Positions 11,669 to 22,552 of a stretch of 64,000 nt of DNA are shown piece after piece. This stretch comes from Hygrophila difformis (lineage: Eukaryota > Streptophyta > Magnoliopsida > Lamiales > Acanthaceae), in NCBI GenBank assembly GCA_030278955.1, contig JAOANR010000006.1, positions 31,151,383 through 31,215,382 on the forward strand, read 5' to 3'. Every line of letters begins with the position of its first letter. Position 1 is the stretch's first letter. Under the pieces are notes generated by a model. The model ran no database searches and was not told the origin of the DNA. It saw nothing but the letters and a program-made list of their open reading frames with translations. The translations under genes and the position numbers were made by a program.

Positions 11669-14268
11669 TGTAACACCCCGGTTTTAGGTAACCCAGGTCG
11701 GGATGTCACCGCCACACCTCCCTAGTAAGACACGGTTTCTCCGAGCTTACTAAAGAGATGCAAGGCTAGGTATTGCGGTGTTTAAAACATTTAAAGCATT
11801 CAAAATAGCCCATACAATATAATTCAAAATTTATAATAGCATAGCGCAGCGGAAATATTTAGTTTAGTACAGTATCGCAGCGGAAAAATATAAAAAGGGC
11901 CGACATGGCCAAAACACGGGTTAAACAGGCCCGTTCATAATATAGTCTAAGTACGAAATTTAAAAGCAAAATAAAAGTTCCCAAAATCCCATGCATGATT
12001 CGTGCTCACACATGCTCATTCCACATATTCTGTAAAGAAAGGAATAAAAATGGTTTTGATCAGCAAAATTGCTGAGTAAGTTAACACATGCATGATCGTA
12101 GGGTTTAAAAGCCATAAGTTTAATAATTTAACAAAAGCATGATAATAACATAATATTTGATTTCATATAATCCATCCATATCATATAGCACAATCTATCT
12201 CAGGCTCTATTTAATAACACATATCACATGATTTAATCATAAAAGCCATAATTCTAAATAAAGCATTTAAATAATTTAATTGGACAACAATATAATTTAA
12301 TCTAGTTTAATTTAATTTAGAATCCCCAATACATTCCCGATTTGGTATTTCAAAGTTTCACGATAAAAATCGCGATGTCAACAAGTTTAGCCGGTAGCCC
12401 GGCGGCCGCAGCCGTATCAGCCATACCCAGTACCACTCTGGAGCCTCGGGAAACCCATACGGATATTCACGAGAGTGTAGGCTCTAAGTTTCGCCGTTTT
12501 GGCAATATCACATTTCAAGTATAGCGCGCGGGGTCACCATCGTCCATTACGGCACGAAGTGAATCGTTAGGGGGCACCCTGCAGAGCACTCACCCCTAAT
12601 TTTAATTTATCAAGTTTGTAAGGGGATTTAGTTTTTAAAATCTGCCTTCCAATGTATTAATTTAGAAATAATATCTCAATTCGTTTCAACCCTAAAGGTT
12701 AATTCCATGTTTCAACAAGATTTCAAAATTTCGTTTCGGTAAATCACAGTTTACTCCAAAATTCGTCTAAAATCAGATTTAATTCCAAAAATTCCAAAAT
12801 TTCATATCTGACTCGGAAACATCAAGATCTACAACTTTCGTGTTTTAACGTTTTCAATCCGAGATACCTAAGTAGGTTAAAAACGCCAATTTTCGCATAA
12901 CAAGAAATCTGTCCGAGTTCAAAGTGTCACAGTTTACAAATTTCACATCCTACCATATCAATTCATCTCCAAATTTAATGAAATTTGACAGGGATCATCT
13001 TGAGACATTTATCTACAATTTTCATGTTCGGCCAAAGATCTAAAACAGCCTAGATCCTATGTCAAAAACGAGATCAAGATCATTCCTAAGTTCTGTCCAA
13101 GATTTCAAGATCTAGAATTACACAGTTCGGTTTCAACGGGTTTTCACATATCAAATCAACTCCAAAAATTCTCAAATTTTTACAATAGCTAGATCTAAGT
13201 CTTAGGAACGTTTTTCGTGTTTTAAGTTTTTCCGTTTGAGTTCGTTTTAAAGGTCGGAAAAATTCAACAATTCTGTTGCGTCGTTAGAAAAACAAAAGTG
13301 GACAGATTTATGATTCTTGTCAAATCTTTTAGGTTTCGAATGTTTTAAAATCTCCCAAAACCATGTAAGGTTAACTTACAGTATCTATGAACGTCGGGAA
13401 TGTCCAATTCGGAGGCGTGGCTTCCAGATCACCGTTCCTCCTCTCCGTTCGTCGGGTTCTACGATCTAGATTCGATACGGGGGCGTAGAAAGAAAAGGGA
13501 GATGATTAGGATTCGTTTTCGAATCGTTTATTGAATAAAGATTGGACCGAGACTTACCACGACTATGGAGATCTGTAGAGAAACTCGTCCAACAGCGTTC
13601 GTCTTGGTTTCGTGCCTCCGACGACTTCGGATTTAGGGTTTCGAACGTATAGAATGTTTTAGGGTTTCGTAAACTTGTTCGGGGCTCCCAAGGGGCTTAT
13701 TTATAGAATTCTAAGTCTCTAGGGCATCCACGGCCGACCTAGAAGTCTGGAGTCGAGAGATGTTCAACCGAAAGTCGAAAAATCCGCGTTCGGGTGAGAG
13801 ATTCACGCAACAACCAAATCTGTGGGTTGGCGCGGTCGTGGCGCGGTTTTCCCCTTCCAGCGCGCGGCCACCGCGCCGACTTCGCCTGGACTTCGGTCCG
13901 GGCGGGTCGTGCGATCCGTCGTGCGTTTCCGCCTCTCTTTCGGGTTTCTATCCCTCTATGCTTCCGAATTCCGATTTCCGGGGTATATTTGGGTTCTTAC
14001 TTTCTCCCTAATTTTATTCTTAGTCTAGTTGGACGTTTTGGACTCGAATACTCGAGTTCATTAGTGTCGGGTGTTGGTGTTCTATTTATCCATCCTTTTG
14101 TTTAATTAAATTTCTTTAATTCCTTTTTAAGTAAAAATCTCATTTCTCATTTTCTTATCTTTATTTATTTCTTTTATCTGGTGGATTTATTTATAGTATT
14201 TATTTTATTTATTATTTATTTATTTAATTATTGTTTTATTTTATGTTGGAAAATTCTCGGGTATTACA
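11669..14268 (-). repeat. Element 1 5' LTR (promoter LTR)
   Basis: 2600 bp, TGTAACACC ... TATTACA on the plus strand, against 2608 bp for the partner. The main length difference is an 8-bp change in a TTTA run near 14190 versus 5610. The differences I counted by eye are mostly transitions. Confidence 0.95.
13697..13707 (-). promoter_or_regulatory. Probable TATA box of element 1
   Basis: The minus strand reads CTATAAATAAG about 560 bp into the 5' LTR, followed by a C-rich stretch. This is a plausible core promoter for the retrotransposon transcript. Confidence 0.6.
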
Positions 14269-16193
14269 TCGTACTTGCAGGTTAAAAGCTTAGAAGGCTA
14301 CGCGCTAGCCTTAAGAAGTTACGACGTGATCCTACAATCACGTCGTGAGTTTAGCGTCGTAGGGGCAGAGTTAGAATTTTTTGGAAAAGAGTAGAGATAC
14401 GACGCTATACTTTAAATTAAGACGTGATCCTAGGATAACGTCGTGGGTCTAGCGTCGTAGGTTTTGAAGACTTGGCATTTTTCAGAAATAGAAGGATTAC
14501 GGTGCTAGTCAATTAATTACGACGTGATCCTTGAATCACGTCGTGAGACTAGCGTCGTAGGTGAAATTTTTAGAAGTGTTTGTAAAAATAGGGGAGCACG
14601 ATGCCAAACATTAAATTACGATGTGATCCTATCACATCGTGACGATGGCGTCGTAGGTGGGTCTTTGTGAAAATACAAGTGTTTTGGGTCTTACGACGTG
14701 AGGCTAAAAAATTACGACGTGATCCTAGGATCACGTCGTAGGACAAATTTTTCCAAGTCTGAAGACAGTTATGACGTGAAACCGCCCTTACGACGCCAAC
14801 CTAGTTTAGCTTCGTAAGGCGGTTAGCGTCGTAACCATTCCAGAACATGTGATTTTGGTCGGATCATGCAATCTATGCGATTTCAAGACCCTTTTTTAGG
14901 TTTTGTGGTTCATGAACATAAGAAAAAGAATAAAGCTAAACAGGAATGAAAAATAAGAGCTAACAGGATATAAAAATGCAAGAAATATAAGCTAAACCTA
15001 AACATACATAAACCATAAACCCAAAATAGGGTTTTCAACCACACAATCATGCATCATCAACCAAAATGAAAGATAAAACTTAAAACCCCCACTGTAAACA
15101 AGAAAATAATGACCAAGGGGTCAAGGAACCAAAAATAAAGCATAAAATCCATGGAACCATGTCCATTTCATGTTTTTGGGACTCTTTTTGAACTTAACTT
15201 CCCATATATTCGAAATGGGTTGATAATACCCATTATTTGGGTATTTCAAACCCTTAATAATGTTTAACAAAACTGGAAAAAGGAAACAGTGGCTATCTAA
15301 GCTTGAGAACACTTAAAACTAACTAATCTAGGCTAAACAAGAAAATATTGAACTAACTAAAAGCAAGAATGTAAATAATACATAAAAATAAACCTCACTA
15401 AACTAACTACCTACACACCTTTCAAGAACTCAAGTTGTCTCCAAGTGTTGGAATGTGGTGAAGTGACTGATCATGGGAGTCAACCCCTCCTTAAATAGGT
15501 GGGAAACCCTAGGCCCATGGGCCCATTTGTCTGAATTTGAATTCTGGCCTCATTACGTCGTGAACCTCCTTACGACGTCAAGCATTTTACGACGTGGAAC
15601 AGGTCTCACGTCGTAGGTTTCCAACTCGGGAACACAGTTTGTCCTTAGATGAACAACCTACGACGTGAGTCTCGAGTACGACGCTATCCTTGCTTAGCGT
15701 CGTAGGTATCTTCAGTCTGAACCCTGCCTTCAATGTTCACCTACGACGCTAGCCTTGAGGATGATGTGGAACATGCTTAGCGTCGTAGGTATGCCATAGC
15801 GTCGTAAGTCTGTGAATGACTTGAATTCTTTGATCCTGCAGCCTTACGACGCGAACCACCAAGTACGACGTGATACTCGTCTAACGTCGTAATTGGCTTA
15901 GCATCGTAATTACCAAAAAATTGCATTTTTGTGGGTTTTTTATTTCTTTTCCCATCTTTTTATTTCCTTTTTCTTTTCTTTTCTTCCTGTCATGTTTTTG
16001 GATTTTTCTAACATATAATGTAATAAAATTACATATTTTTGTGTTTTTCATACCAGCTTATTATTTTTACAAATATGCATAAATTAGTCCAATTCATCTG
16101 CTTTATTATTTAATATATGACTGGAATGCAATCAAATGCCCGTTTAAGACACGGAAATGGATTGAAAATAATGGACATTTGTGGCCATTATCA
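14269..16193 (-). repeat. Athila 3' LTR, second piece (with element 1 right TSD)
   Basis: It begins with the element 1 right TSD tcgta (14269-14273) and continues the LTR broken at 3096, matching about 30790-32745 of the right LTR with scattered differences. It ends ...GGCCATTATCA at 16193. It carries palindromic units at about 14300-14835 and a second ACGACG cluster at 15555-15910. Confidence 0.88.
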
Positions 16194-16207
16194 ACATCCT
16201 CACATTT
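16194..16207 (-). promoter_or_regulatory. Candidate Athila polypurine tract
   Basis: The minus strand reads AAATGTGAGGATGT right up to the 3' LTR start TGAT. It is purine-rich, though less pure than in the chromoviruses. The same string plus the first LTR bases recurs at 22268-22285. Confidence 0.55.
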
Positions 16208-17895
16208 AATACTGATCGTCCCCGAGCAGTCAGAGTCGATGTTCCTTAGAACACGGACTCTGCATATTCAATTCATTTTCGTGGCTTCATAAATCACATT
16301 CTTTTTGGATTGGGATAAGACAATAAAAAACTACAAGTATTAAATTCCCTTGATTGCAGTGTTTAATGAAATGATATTTCTCACTGAATCGGGCCTACAA
16401 ATCAAACATTATTGTGAATTCTTCATGAATATCATGTTTGAAAGACTCAAAGATTAAAACTTAGAATTAAGGCACGACATGAACAGAATTAAAGAAACAG
16501 AGCCTCACATATAAGAGAATCGGAAAATTCACTCACTCTCAAATGGGTTTAATCATGAACGCTCAAAATCAAATTTAATTAAATTATCCCATAAGCTTGC
16601 AATCAGACCACTCGCCACCTGCTCATTTCTTCAAATCGAGATCCCGAGGTCTTATTCAAGGGTTATAACTGGGCATACGGTTGTAACATTTGGTAAGAAA
16701 GGGAATTTATTGGGCTAAGAAGTGGTAAGAATTTATTCTAACATAACTTGGCATTATTTTATTTAAAATTTATGATCATCAATATTTCTTTCTTTTTCTT
16801 TTGCTTTTCTTTTCCTATTGCATGACATTTAGACTATGTATAATTGCTTTGTCATGTGCAATTTATTTTTGTTGAATAGAACTCAACATTTTTCTTTTCT
16901 TTTTCTCTTTTTCTACTTTTTTCTTTCTTTTTTCTTTTTTGAATCGGTTTATTGAATCCCGATTTATACATTCTTGATGATCATAGAATTTAATGGCTTT
17001 GACAGAATTTATTCTCGCACACTTGGGTCAAATATATTTGGTCTTTTTGTAAGGCTAGGGAAAATATAGTGGGTTTCAAGAAAAAATTAGTCTTAAAGGC
17101 TCAAGTTGGTTAATCCTAAAGGGAAAATATCTTTGGGTTTGGATTTCAAACGAAGGCCAAAAATTTTAGATTTTCTAAGTGCCTCAATCATATGCTCAAT
17201 TTCGGGAATATGGCATGGTCTTGAATCGGTCCTAATTGCATGTTCTAGTTTCCTTTAATCAAAATGATTCGCACATCAAATAAAATAATGAGTAAAAGTG
17301 ACTCATGGCTCAAATCTCACAAGGTTGGATTGATTCATGTCATACAATATTCGCAAATTTAATCTAAGCTTGATTCTAACACTTTATCCAATCAAAATTT
17401 TCAACATGCAGATTTATTACCCAACAAGATGATTATATCATTAAATTTTTATAGCTCAAAACCTTAGGAATTCATTTCATGCATGTTTTCAATTATATTA
17501 TCCCAATTTAAAAGTTTGAAAATTTAATCATAAGCCTAAATTCAACATGTGAATTTAGGGTTAGATTTATGCATGCTTTTTGCTGGTTATTTAATTTAAA
17601 GCAGTAAAGAGGCACTGCCAACATGCATAGCATGTCGACAGTCTATTTTTGGCCAGACAGTCATATTCATCTTGGACTGTCAGACATCTTTTCTAGAATT
17701 AAAATTGTTTTTGGAACTCAGGAATTCCTTTTTGAAAGCAGTAAATTACATCAGTTACAAGAGATTTCAATGCAATCAGATTGAATATGCACAAATGGAT
17801 AGAAATTCTCTTATATGATGTTTACATTAAAGCTCAAATGAGATGTGATCGTGAGAACTCAATCTTTCTTCTCCGGCTGAGTCGAGGGCTCGGCA
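16208..17895 (-). other. Noncoding tail between accessory ORF and 3' LTR of the Athila element
   Basis: AT-rich with long pyrimidine runs (16785-16810 and 16890-16940 on the plus strand). I see no protein-coding frame. It contains an inverted 'cgacagtctatttttggccagacagtc'-like stretch near 17636-17690, with several GACAGTC/GACTGTC motifs. Confidence 0.6.
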
Positions 17896-20256
17896 TCATC
17901 TTTTGAAGGTGGAGGTACAGGAGCAGCTGACGGCTTTGGAAGTTGGGCAATGAGTGCTTGCATCATGACATTTTGCTGTCTCTTCCATGAATTGTCTTTG
18001 TTTGTCCATGTTCTCGAGCATCATTTTCTTGAACTCCTCATCTTTTCTTCTCTGCTCTGCCTTCTCCTCGTCCTTCCTCTTCCTTTCCTCTGCTCTTTCC
18101 TTTCTCTCTGTTTCTCGTCCCATAAGTAGCATCTCAGCCAAAGACTTCACACTGTCCTTCACAGATTTGTTCATACTACTCACGATTTCGAGGAGATGTG
18201 AGTCAGCAGGATGTTGGGAAACATTTTGGCTCAGAGGGGGAGGTTGCGAAGATTGAGCCCTTTGCTGTGGGACTGAAACTGGAGGTGGAGGAGGAATCTG
18301 ACTTGGATTTGCTTCCACCGGCTCCGATAGAGGAATTTCTACTTGTTGTGCCGAAGTTCCCGCTTCAGTACGGGACTTCCTTCTCCTTTTCGGGACCGGT
18401 GGTGGCATTGATGATCTCAACTGAACAGATAGTGCTTCATCACCGGATATGAAAGACGATTGGAGATCAGAATCTTTAGGGAACGGAGGAAGGGCATAAG
18501 TGATTCTTTCTTGATTTTGCATGGAAGGAACACGGATGGGGGGATTCAATGGGACCAGAGTATCTCCCTCGAATTGGCTTAGGTCGACCCCTTGATCGGA
18601 GCAGATTCTTCGGATAAGATTCGGGTAGCATAATGCTTGCTTCTGCTTGATCCTGGTGGTCATGACCTTAAAGATGTGCTTACCAACATCCAATTTTAGC
18701 CCATGCCAAAGCTTCGCGAATCCCAGTAAGATACTACCAGAGGTGGTTTGTGGATGCGAGCTTGGCTTGCACTCCACTTTAAGCTCGGCGGTATTGAATG
18801 TTACCACAGTTGTCGGTCTTCTTGTTAGGGAATCAACGATGGCTTGGTAGGTGGATCTCCTTTTGGTCTTGCCCCGCTTATTCAGAATTTCCTCTTGTGG
18901 GATCTCATTTTGATGATTCGCGGTTTGGAGGAACCTATTCAGATATTCTGGATATATATCTATTGTATGCCCTCTGATCCAGGTGGTCCTCCTTGTAATG
19001 TCAATGTTGCAGTAAAACTCCCTCTGATCCAAGTGGTCCTCCTTGTAATGTCAATGTTGCAGTAAAACTCCCAAGCCAACTCCATGTATCCCGGGTCTCC
19101 ATGATGCAGAAGGAATTGCCCCCATCCGTGATGCGTTCTCCAGAAGTCAACTGTCGGGTGTGTCAGGGTGTCCGGCTCAAACCCCTTATCGGGTATGATG
19201 GTTTCCAGTAATTGTTCATATGCCTTAACTGCTGCCGCCTTCCCATTGAACTTCCGGATCAAGTCTCCTTCCAAAATTTTCTTTTTGCTCTTCTCTTTCT
19301 TTTGAATACCATCCTCGTGCGCACCTCTGTTTTTTCCCAGAAGCTGACTGGCCTAATGGATCCGACCAATTCCTGAGGTTCATCTTTACTATTGTGCCAG
19401 TGAGTTTCTTCGTCTTGCGCCTCCTGGATTGGTTCATTTGTAGGCTCGTCTTGCTGTTCACCTTCTCCTCCAACTGCTTCATTTTCACGTTCCTCCTCAG
19501 CCTGTTTAATTACATTATTCACAGTTTCAAGTTTAGAGTTTACAGGAAGTGGAAAAGTAAGTACAGGAAAATACAGGTCCGCAGCTTCTCTTAAGGCTTG
19601 CTTGGCTGTTCTTGTAAAGATTGATGCAAAAGCCGTTCTTTCTGCTTCGTCCTCCTTTCTTTCTTGCTCATCTTCGGCAGCCTCTTTCTCTTTCATCTGA
19701 ATTTGCTTTCTCTCAGCAGTCTGTTCATCAGCTTTTTCCTTTATCAATTCTGATAACGCGATTGGACTTTCAGCTGCTGGCCGTCAGCCTCCGCCGCCTC
19801 CATTAAGATTTGTCTGATGGTTTCTTTAGGTGTTGAGGCCATAAGATGCTCATCAGGTTGCTCTCTAAGCAGATCGGCCAGTGTGGCGGGGTCAGTTGAT
19901 GCTACTGATCCTTCCTCATCTTCGTCTTGTTCCCCGATCATTACTCTTCTTCTTTTTCTAGTCCCAGATGGACCTTCTGGAGTGATAGCTGCTTCAATTC
20001 TAGCTGTCCCTACTAGTGGATCAATGATTCGGGACACTTCCGTTTCATATCGAATCACTTTAGGCTCAGCTCCTTTTTCGATTTCTGCCTCAATGTTCTG
20101 ATTTAATCTCTTTCTTAAATCCTTCTTGATCCTTTCCTCGGTATGTGCATCAGGTCCCTTCCATGCAGTCGGTTCTTTCTTTATCTTGATCCCAGATCCT
20201 TGCACTTCGCCAGTAATCATTAAGTCAAGATCCTCTTCACTTTCTTTCTCAGCTTC
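17896..20256 (-). pseudogene. Degenerate accessory ORF of the Athila element, C-terminal part
   Basis: Minus-strand coding sequence in several frames (20220-19744, 19747-19259, 19274-18960, 19032-17896) that was probably continuous. It has charged, coiled-coil-like Glu/Lys/Arg stretches, then a folded-looking region: WEFYCNIDIT, VRG-like WIRG, YPEYLNRFL, and LDVGKHIFKVMTTRIKQ. This order resembles the 'putative plant transposon protein' domain often found with plant retroelements, an identification from memory of the family pattern. The C-terminus is Pro/Ser-rich with a basic PKRRRKSR patch and another Glu/Arg coiled coil. Breaks: frameshifts near 19745 and 19265, and a 50-bp tandem duplication at 18971-19070. 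Function unknown; no membrane segment is visible, so I would not call it envelope-like. Confidence 0.65.
18971..19070. repeat. 50-bp tandem duplication inside the accessory ORF
   Basis: Copies 18971-19020 and 19021-19070 differ at one base. Since 50 is not a multiple of three, the duplication shifts the frame and splits the sequence after EFYCNIDITRRTTWIRG, which appears in both overlapping frames. Confidence 0.95.
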
Positions 20257-22201
20257 TCAAGACTTCCTGCTTTCCAAATCAGACTGTAACTTTTTAGCAG
20301 CTTCCTCATCTTTGGTTTTCTGAATATTTCTCATCATTTCGTCCTCTTCAAGAGCTCTCTTCTTCTCTTCCGCCTCTATTCTTTCTTCCTCCAATCTTTC
20401 CTTCTCATCTGCAACTTTTTCCTCCCTTCTTCTCGCCTTTTCAGCTTTCACTTTCTCTTTAAACACTGGCGAATGAGTCGTGACCGGAGGGGTGGGATCA
20501 GTTTCATCTCTAGGTGTTCTTGTCGTGATTGGGGGCAACCAGCTGCATTCGAGATTCAAGGGATCGTCCCTGCTTGTCGCCATTTCTTGAGCTTGTAAGT
20601 TCATAGCCATTTCCTGATCATATTTTTCTTGTAGGGCCTTTACTTTTTCGGCATCTGCCTCAATTTGTGTCTGATTTTTTAGCTTCTTTTTCGGGGGCTC
20701 TTCAGGTGCTTTCCCCTTCCCTTTGTCTTTGGCAACTGTAGTGGATGCGGCTGGCTGTTCCTGTGGGGCTGGGACTCGTTGAGCTTGCAGCTGAGGTTCC
20801 GGTTCAGTGTATACCCGAGGCAGTGAGGCTGCGCTAGTGTATTGATCAATGAGTACATCTTCGCTCTCCTCTTCATTCTCACTGTCCTCCTCATCTAAAT
20901 TTATTCCCAGATTTCTCTCGGAATCTTTCAGAAATTTGTTCAGAAAAATTGGCCTGGTGATGAGCAAGAGTCGTTTAACCCATTTTCTTCTGATGAAATC
21001 ACAAAATTCATTTCGAACCTCCCTCCTATAATAGAGGATTTTCTTGCCTATTTTATTGCAATAATTTAGCCCGAATGCATCCATCTCCATTAGAAAGTGC
21101 AAGAATTCCAGTCTATTCTCCTCCATCATCGATCCAATGAGATCCTTTGCTTCCGGCTGTACAAATGACATGTCATGAGGAAACTCAACTCTCAAATATT
21201 CCTCAGCCTCGGCGTGTGTCATGAGCCGGGTTTGCACTTGGTTCTTTCTCAGCACGTTCCAATTTGTATGCCTTATGAATTCAGTCACTTGATCTCTCAT
21301 GACGTGGATCTGGTACAGGCCTTTTGGACGTTGCTCCGCGAGATTAGTCGGCTTTAGACATCTTCCAAAAATATTGTGTCAAAATAGTCATCCTCTGGCA
21401 GCACAAGACCTTTTTCTAGTATTGGCTCTGTAATGTCTTTCTTTCCCGCACCCCAGAACACCATGAGGTCGTGCCATTGTTGCCTGAATTCTTTGGTTGT
21501 GTCGATCATAACCTTGATTAGAGGAGGCTGATTTTCTTCTTTGGAAGCCATGGCCTGTTTGATGACATGATCCAGATTGTCACTCAGTTCCCGATGTCTC
21601 TTTCTTGCTTGCTGGGTAAGCCACCGCTGTTCCACTACCCTTTGTTTTCCAACAGATGGGGGTTGTACATGAATGGAAGAGCTTCATGTACCATGAAAAT
21701 TCCTTTATGCACCATTTGGCTCAGGTTAGGTGCTCTTTCTGTGAATTGTTTCTTTACCCTTTCATCAATCTTGGCAGGCACCATGATGATCTTAAATTCC
21801 ATGCAAGCGGGGTCTCCAGTTTTTTACTCTTGGTGTCTCTCCCATCTAGCCATGTATTCATTAAACCTCCGGATTATCCTTTCAGAGTGCACCTCTTCAG
21901 ACACTTTCATATCGGCTTTTGACGCTTCCATTTGGCGCTCCCAAAATTTTATCAAGCAGAAGTAAAAGTCCCTTGCAAATCCTAACTCCTTGTGATTTCT
22001 GTCTTCTGGCTTAATATTTTTATCCCAGCCCTTTTTCAATCTAAAACTCACCTCTGTCTCCGCCATAATTTTCAGACTAAACTCTGATTTCAATGCTTTT
22101 CTATACTCATTGATCTTAATTTTGAATTGCGAAGCATCTATGATCGCCTGATCCTGTATGCAACTCGTTAGACCAGCACGGGATTCAACAACTATTTTGT
22201 C
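20257..22201 (-). pseudogene. Degenerate accessory ORF of the Athila element, N-terminal part
   Basis: The open frame enters near 22201 (just after a TTTTTCAG that could be a splice acceptor; no obvious ATG) with SRAGLTSCIQDQAIIDASQFK. Breaks are a TAA near 21822, a frameshift near 21670 and a stop near 21354. A long open piece follows, 21300-20257 (347 residues, FIRHTNWNVLRKNQVQTRL), ending in a Lys/Glu-rich coiled coil. The TGA at 20257-20259 is in frame with the next piece (EAEKESEEDLDL), so it is one nonsense change, CGA to TGA being likely. I recognise no enzyme motif. It occupies the position where Athila elements usually carry RT-integrase or a third ORF. Confidence 0.6.
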
Positions 22202-22552
22202 CCTGAAAAATATGGAAGTATTAGATCCATTTATTTGAGATATTTTTATAGATTTTCAAGTTTAACATCAACATCCTCACATTTTGAGCTAAGCTCTAAA
22301 TGTGAGTTTATTAAATTTAGACTTGAAATTTATTCTAAAATGGAGGTAAATTTTTCTTTTTACAAGTTTTTGAAAATTTATCAAAATGATGAGTTTATTA
22401 CAAGAAATAGGGGTCATTGGACCCAAAATGTTTTTGAATGGACTATTGAGTTCAAATAATAAAAAAAATTGTCATTGGACCAAAAATACTTTTAATGGGC
22501 CATTGGGCCCAATATTGCCTTTTCTCATTTTATTAAACAATCCCGAGATGAT
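22202..22552 (-). other. Spacer between protease and accessory ORF, with internal polypurine-tract copy
   Basis: AT-rich noncoding sequence. At 22268-22285 it repeats the PPT/LTR junction, within a hairpin at 22276-22306. The protease frame, read across the solo LTR site, runs about 25 codons into this spacer and stops near 22477. The left TSD of the solo LTR, atgat, is 22548-22552. Confidence 0.7.

Larger units (their letters stand above)
3097..14268 (-). mobile_element. Element 1: nearly complete Tekay-like chromovirus
   Basis: Two LTRs (3097-5704 and 11669-14268), a primer-binding site, a leader ORF, a single-frame gag-pol with only two in-frame stops, a polypurine tract and a perfect 5-bp TSD. 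The order gag-PR-RT-RH-IN plus a C-terminal chromodomain makes it a Ty3/gypsy chromovirus. The long LTRs, the MAPRGRGRGR gag start and the initiator-tRNA-Met-type primer site suggest the Tekay/Del lineage. By eye the LTRs differ at about 13 bases plus one 8-bp indel, so this is a recent insertion. It landed in the 3' LTR of the Athila element. Confidence 0.95.

Noticed and set aside
17896..22201. Envelope-like gene of an Athila retrovirus-like element
   Set aside because: No signal peptide, hydrophobic transmembrane segment or cysteine pattern visible; the sequence is charged and coiled-coil-rich instead.
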